Assembly: GCA_022072055.1 (NCBI GenBank)
Contig: JAJVIK010000020.1
Span: forward strand, 87,323 to 151,322
DNA length: 64,000 bases
Reading direction: 5' to 3'
Source of the DNA: a bacterium
GTDB lineage: Bacteria; Hinthialibacterota; Hinthialibacteria; OLB16
Each line of letters opens with the position of its first letter. The first letter of the stretch is position 1. This document shows, in pieces, positions 62,263-64,000 of the stretch. The position numbers and the translations under genes are program-made. The notes below the pieces were generated by a model. The model saw only the letters and a list, made by a program, of their open reading frames with translations, was not told the origin of the DNA and did not search any database.

Positions 62263-63594
62263 ATGAAGAAGGTTTGGCTGGTCCTCAATCTGCTTCTCAT
62301 GACGGCGCTGATTGCCGCGGGGGCCGCGGTGGTCCTGCTCCTGCGCGGAGCGGAGCTGCCTTCCCTTCCCACCGGAAGCCAATCCGAGGCGCTGGCCGCG
62401 CCGCAACGCGGACCCGTGGATCTGCCCGACGCAGTTCGCTTCCGGATCAAGACCAACGCCGTGGTCGCGGGCGAGGCGACACTCGTGAAAGGAGGTGAGA
62501 AGTTTCTCTTCACGCTGCGCCCGACCCTCGACCTTCCCGGCAACGCCCCGACAAGCGTGCGGGCCTATGTGGACACCCATCCCGACCTTGAGGAGAAGGT
62601 CGAGATGGCGTGGAAGTCGGATGGAGGGGGAACGCTCCAGCATGTCGGCGAGGGGCGTTATGAGTTTACACCGCCGGAATTCGGAGGGGATGTACGGCTC
62701 GCCTTCCGAGGAACGCTCAAGGTCGGAGGGGGCGCCGGAGCGAATTTGAGCGGAGAAACCGCGATTCGGCTGGTTTGCCCCGTGCCTTGGGAGAAACTCC
62801 CCGCTGAGGTCAGCAAGCGGATCGGAAACTATCCGCATGTTAAGGACAGTTTCCAAACCCCGGCCTCGTTCTACAAGCGCCCCTCGCATCTCTATCACAT
62901 CACCCCGGAGAACGAGGGCTGGAGGATCTCCCCGCATTTCCGCTTGGGGGACTTCGACCTCCATTTCGACTACACCACGCCCGAATCCCCGGCGATCAAT
63001 CAATTCCCCCAATACATCGCGCTCTACCCCGAACTGGTCGCCAAGCTCGAACAGATCATCGACGGTCTCGCGGAGAAAGGGATCGAGGTGGAAACATTGG
63101 GGCTTCTCGCTGGGTTCCGCAGCCCGGCATATAACGAATGGAAGAAGAAACAAGGCGGGGTCGGCGGCAAATACACTAAGGGATACTCCACCCACATGTA
63201 CGGCGCGGCGGCGGATTTCTTCGTGGATCGCGATGGCGATGGGGTCATGGACGACATGAACGGCGATGGGGTCTCGGACCAGAAGGACGCGATGTGGATC
63301 CGCGACCGGATTGTGGACGCTGTGGATTGCCAAGCCAAGGATGAAAAGAACGGCCTCGCCGGAGCTTGCGGGACCTACGGCGAACATGATGTGCCCGACC
63401 GGCTTCCCCAAACCCCGAATCTCCATGTGGATGTTCGCGGCTATCATCAGGCGCGCTGGTTCATCAACTCCAAGGATGTGATGGTGACCGACGGCGCCCA
63501 TTGGGAAAAGCACCCCTGTCCGGGCGAGGAGCCGAAGAAGCCCGCGGCCGCGCAGGTTGCGCCGGTCAAGACAGGGCAGGAAAGCTCCGAGTGA
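62263..63594 (+). CDS. M15-like (VanY/DacA-type) peptidase, membrane-anchored
   Basis: A 443-residue protein with one N-terminal membrane helix (KKVWLVLNLLLMTALIAAGAAVVLLL) and no lipobox. The C-terminal half resembles M15 D-Ala-D-Ala peptidases: GFRSPAYNEWK, STHMYGAAADFFVD (first His and Asp) and LHVDVRGY (second His) form the Zn site. Inside lies a Ca-type loop (DRDGDGVMDDMNGDGVSD), unusual for the family. The N-terminal half is a beta-rich domain. It should act on peptidoglycan peptides in the periplasm. A GTG 6 nt earlier is an alternative start; the gap to the PIG-L stop is 2 nt. Confidence 0.75.
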   Translation: MKKVWLVLNLLLMTALIAAGAAVVLLLRGAELPSLPTGSQSEALAAPQRGPVDLPDAVRFRIKTNAVVAGEATLVKGGEKFLFTLRPTLDLPGNAPTSVRAYVDTHPDLEEKVEMAWKSDGGGTLQHVGEGRYEFTPPEFGGDVRLAFRGTLKVGGGAGANLSGETAIRLVCPVPWEKLPAEVSKRIGNYPHVKDSFQTPASFYKRPSHLYHITPENEGWRISPHFRLGDFDLHFDYTTPESPAINQFPQYIALYPELVAKLEQIIDGLAEKGIEVETLGLLAGFRSPAYNEWKKKQGGVGGKYTKGYSTHMYGAAADFFVDRDGDGVMDDMNGDGVSDQKDAMWIRDRIVDAVDCQAKDEKNGLAGACGTYGEHDVPDRLPQTPNLHVDVRGYHQARWFINSKDVMVTDGAHWEKHPCPGEEPKKPAAAQVAPVKTGQESSE

Positions 63595-64000
63595 GTTCCC
63601 TCCCCCATATTGTCCATCTCATCACTCATCTCGGACGCGGCGGGGCCGCGCGGAATGCCCTGCTGAGCGGCTTGGGGCTTGTTCGTCGCGGGTTTCGGGT
63701 GAGCCTTCTGTCCGGGCCATCGGAGTCACCCGAGCGTGAGCTGATCGAGCAGGCCCGTTCGGCGGGGGTCGCCCTTCAAACACTCCCCCACCTCCAACGG
63801 GAAATTCACCCGCTTGCCGACCTAGCGGCCGCGCGGGAGATTCGAGAGGCCCTCAGCCGGGCGCGTCCGGACTTGTTGCACACCCACCAATCCAAGGCCG
63901 GTCTGTTGGGTCGGTGGATTGGGAAGAAGCTGTTCCAGCTTCCGGTGGTTCACACCCCTCACGGGCATGTGTTCGAGGGATATTTCTCGGATTGGAGAAC
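63591..64000 (+). CDS. GT4-family glycosyltransferase, N-terminal part
   Basis: From GTG 63591 (overlapping the previous stop by 4 bp, GTGA) an open frame runs past the window end. It reads LPHIVHLITHLGRGGAARNALL, RPDLLHTHQSKAGLLGRW and VVHTPHGHVFEGYF, the N-terminal nucleotide-sugar acceptor half of family 4 (GT-B) glycosyltransferases. The C-terminal donor-binding half is not in the window. It probably helps build surface polysaccharide with the neighbouring deacetylase. Confidence 0.82.
   Translation, partial: MSSLPHIVHLITHLGRGGAARNALLSGLGLVRRGFRVSLLSGPSESPERELIEQARSAGVALQTLPHLQREIHPLADLAAAREIREALSRARPDLLHTHQSKAGLLGRWIGKKLFQLPVVHTPHGHVFEGYFSDWR

Overview
The window is a high-GC chromosomal stretch from a Gram-negative bacterium. 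The evidence is lpxK (lipid A), lipobox lipoproteins, a fused SecDF, a six-domain ribosomal protein S1 and an outer-membrane barrel next to multiheme cytochromes. Sulfatases, a heparinase-like protein, Gfo/Idh/MocA and isomerase genes, FG-GAP and IPT secreted proteins and Thr/Pro-rich linkers ending in dockerin-like motifs resemble Planctomycetota/Verrucomicrobiota-type or candidate-phylum genomes (for example Sumerlaeota or Hydrogenedentota). That placement is an inference; there is no rRNA or tRNA gene here to test it. I found no insertion sequence, prophage or CRISPR array.

Layout. 1-25 kb is mostly housekeeping: a partial MlrC-type peptidase and a large secreted protein, prfB with its programmed frameshift, queA behind a structured leader, gyrB-gyrA, a polyprenyl glycosylphosphotransferase, a TPR lipoprotein, a KefB/YbaL-type antiporter, secDF, the SRP RNA, rpsA, another TPR lipoprotein, a GHL10-type glycosidase-like protein and lpxK. 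25-38 kb is accessory: an Rrf2 regulator with DUF2061 and a sulfatase, a Ski2-like helicase whose promoter lies inside a palindrome, a parDE module with a broken toxin, and large secreted proteins. 38-47 kb (minus strand) is a long operon-like run tied to sulfated or uronate-type polysaccharides: heparinase-like protein, sulfotransferase, sulfatase-like protein, site-2 protease, isomerase and oxidoreductase, with HicA and nucleotidyltransferase toxin-like genes embedded. 47-51.6 kb holds HigBA-like and PIN modules, a glycosidase-like secreted protein, a glycosyltransferase and a lipoprotein.

51.6-56.8 kb is the most striking part: a ten-heme OmcA/MtrC-like cytochrome, an outer-membrane beta-barrel and a thirteen-heme lipoprotein cytochrome. 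Together they look like an unusual porin-cytochrome conduit for extracellular electron transfer. The ten-heme protein has a dockerin-like motif at its mature N-terminus instead of a lipobox, and both transcription units have hairpin-rich leaders. 57-64 kb carries a divergent YchF-like P-loop NTPase, an enolase-superfamily epimerase, a GH3-family acyl-adenylase, a small membrane protein, a PIG-L deacetylase, an M15-like peptidase and the start of a GT4 glycosyltransferase.
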